A stretch of DNA of 36,897 nt from Streptomyces sp. MMG1533 (lineage in GTDB: Bacteria; Actinomycetota; Actinomycetes; Streptomycetales; Streptomycetaceae): NCBI RefSeq assembly GCF_001279775.1, contig NZ_LGDG01000278.1, positions 1 through 36,897 on the forward strand. Reading direction: 5' to 3'. Below, in pieces: positions 35,930 through 36,897 of the stretch (its first letter is position 1; each line of letters opens with the position of its first letter). A model generated the notes under the pieces. It was not told where the DNA came from, made no database searches, and saw only the letters and a list, made by a program, of their open reading frames with translations. A program made the translations under genes and the position numbers.

Positions 35930-36730
35930 TCACCCCAGCCGCGCCGCCAGCCCTCCCGTGCACCGCACCTCGTCGCCCGCCGTGATCAGCAGTGCCTCCA
36001 CGTCCGGCAGGGACTCCAACCAGCCCAGCGCTTCCCGCGAGCCCATCGCGAAGGCCGCGGTCGCCCAGCAGTCCGCCCAGGTCAGGCGAGGCGCCACGAC
36101 GGTGACCGCGAGCAGGTCGGTCACCGCGGAGCGAGCCGTTCGGGGGTCGACGATGTGCGTGCCGCGCTCGGCCGTGCCGGACGTGGCGACGGACAGTTCG
36201 GGGACACCCGCCGCTGAGATCACCGCCGCAAGCCCACCCGGCCGCAACGGATCCGACACGCCGACCCGCCACGGCCGCTCCGGCCCCGGCACGCCCAACA
36301 GCTGAACGTCCCCGCCACCGTTGACGCTCACCCCGCTCGCCCCGGCCTCGGCCATCCGCAGGGCGGCCCGCTCCGCGGACCAGCCCTTCACTATGCCGGT
36401 CGGGTCGAGGCGGCCCTCGTAGCGCATGCTGAACCAGCCGTCGCTGGCCCGCTCGGCCTCCGCGCCCAGTTCGAGCACCTCGGCGACCATCGGATCGCAC
36501 TCCTCGACGGTCAGCTCGCCCCGGGCCAGCCGGGAGACCTGGCTGTCGTCACGGTAGGTGCTGAACACCTCGTTCACCCGGTGCAGTTCGGCGACCGCCT
36601 CACGCAGGGCCGCCCGAACGGCCTCGGGATCCCCGCCGCGGACGTCAAAGGAAAAGACCGTCCCCATGACCTCCTCCGCATGACGTACCGCGGCGGGAGC
36701 TTGTGCCGAGTCGGTCACCGTGTCAGCCAC
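35930..36730 (-). CDS. apbE: FAD:protein FMN transferase
   Basis: A 266-residue enzyme of the ApbE family, which attaches FMN from FAD covalently to a Thr/Ser of target proteins. Motifs: VMGTVFSFDVRG near the N-terminus, LHRVNEVFSTYRDDSQVSRL, RLDPTGIVKGWSAERA, GVSVNGGGDVQLLG (FAD binding), SVATSGTAERGTHIVDPRT (metal and FAD binding), TWADCWATAAFAMG. No lipoprotein Cys or signal peptide is visible, so it may act in the cytoplasm. It begins at GTG 36730, overlapping the stop of the upstream FMN-binding gene by 8 bp; GTG 36718 is a second choice. The overlap strongly supports a donor-acceptor pair. Confidence 0.93.
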   Translation of the reverse strand: MADTVTDSAQAPAAVRHAEEVMGTVFSFDVRGGDPEAVRAALREAVAELHRVNEVFSTYRDDSQVSRLARGELTVEECDPMVAEVLELGAEAERASDGWFSMRYEGRLDPTGIVKGWSAERAALRMAEAGASGVSVNGGGDVQLLGVPGPERPWRVGVSDPLRPGGLAAVISAAGVPELSVATSGTAERGTHIVDPRTARSAVTDLLAVTVVAPRLTWADCWATAAFAMGSREALGWLESLPDVEALLITAGDEVRCTGGLAARLG

Positions 36731-36897
36731 CGGCCTGGTCCAGAGCCGACTGCAGAGACTGCTTGTAGCCGGCGCTGGTGTAGGTGGCTCCGGACACAGC
36801 GTCGATGTCCGCGTTGCCGGCTGCGACCGCGGCCTGGTTGAGCTTGGGTACGGCGTCGGCGGTGATCTGGTCGCTCCGGCCGCCCTTGGGCGCCTGT
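36723..36897 (-). CDS. FMN-binding domain protein, 3' end only
   Basis: The minus strand from the window edge to the stop at 36725-36723 reads in frame without interruption. It contains SDQITADAVPKLNQAAV and then DIDAVSGATYTSAGYKQSL, i.e. the SGATxTS motif of FMN-binding domains in which the Thr/Ser is covalently flavinylated by ApbE; it ends SALDQAGG. The 5' part is beyond the window, so start, signal sequence and any ferric-reductase-like partner cannot be seen. It overlaps the apbE start by 8 bp. Such proteins carry electrons across or outside the membrane. Confidence 0.85.
   Translation of the reverse strand, partial: QAPKGGRSDQITADAVPKLNQAAVAAGNADIDAVSGATYTSAGYKQSLQSALDQAGG

Overview
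The window looks like the chromosomal core of a Streptomyces or a very close relative. GC content is very high, nearly every third codon position is G or C, GTG starts are common, TTA codons are very rare, and many proteins are typical of the genus (mycosin, SpoIIE-family phosphatase, CGNR regulator, NUDIX and GHL10 proteins). The blocks infC-rpmI-rplT / SpoU methyltransferase / histidine kinase / pheST and argCJBD-argR are, from memory, an arrangement conserved in Streptomyces. I saw no tRNA, rRNA, CRISPR array, insertion sequence or prophage. The calls rest on reading motifs and frames by eye; no database search was run.

Layout. 1-3.0 kb: the end of a repeat-rich membrane protein, translationally coupled to a type VII secretion-type mycosin protease. 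3.1-5.4 kb: a beta-lactamase-fold protein, an SseB-like protein and a DUF1844 protein. 5.4-7.3 kb: a long leader with an intrinsic terminator, then infC (apparently starting at ATC), rpmI and rplT. 7.3-13.1 kb: rRNA methyltransferase, a histidine kinase with a TTA codon, and pheS-pheT. 13.2-17.0 kb: regulators and small proteins (PP2C-type phosphatase, TPR regulator with a palindromic operator candidate, NUDIX hydrolase and a small tail-anchored protein, the last two each with a TTA codon). 17.2-23.7 kb: 3-hydroxyacyl-CoA dehydrogenase, secreted GHL10 hydrolase, DUF1918 protein, a divergent EamA transporter / MocR regulator pair, GNAT, a degenerate histidine-phosphatase-fold protein and a DUF6314 protein. 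23.8-26.4 kb: a secreted GH51 arabinofuranosidase behind a clear promoter and operator candidate. 26.4-30.7 kb: SufS-like cysteine desulfurase divergent from a CGNR regulator, then a three-gene module (small Cys-rich protein, double SUKH protein, unknown). 30.8-35.7 kb: the arginine cluster argCJBD-argR with probable tandem ARG boxes. 35.7-36.9 kb: a 30-bp tandem repeat, then apbE and the 3' end of an FMN-binding protein gene.

How the genes work together. argC, argJ, argB and argD overlap by 4 bp each and carry glutamate to N-acetylornithine and ornithine, with ArgR as feedback regulator. infC-rpmI-rplT and pheST supply translation. ApbE probably flavinylates the FMN-binding protein encoded just before it. 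Nothing here is an obvious new multi-gene system. The best candidates for undescribed biology are the regulatory arrangements (infC leader and start codon, the divergent leaderless EamA/MocR starts, several perfect palindromes at promoters) and the Cys-rich/SUKH/unknown module.
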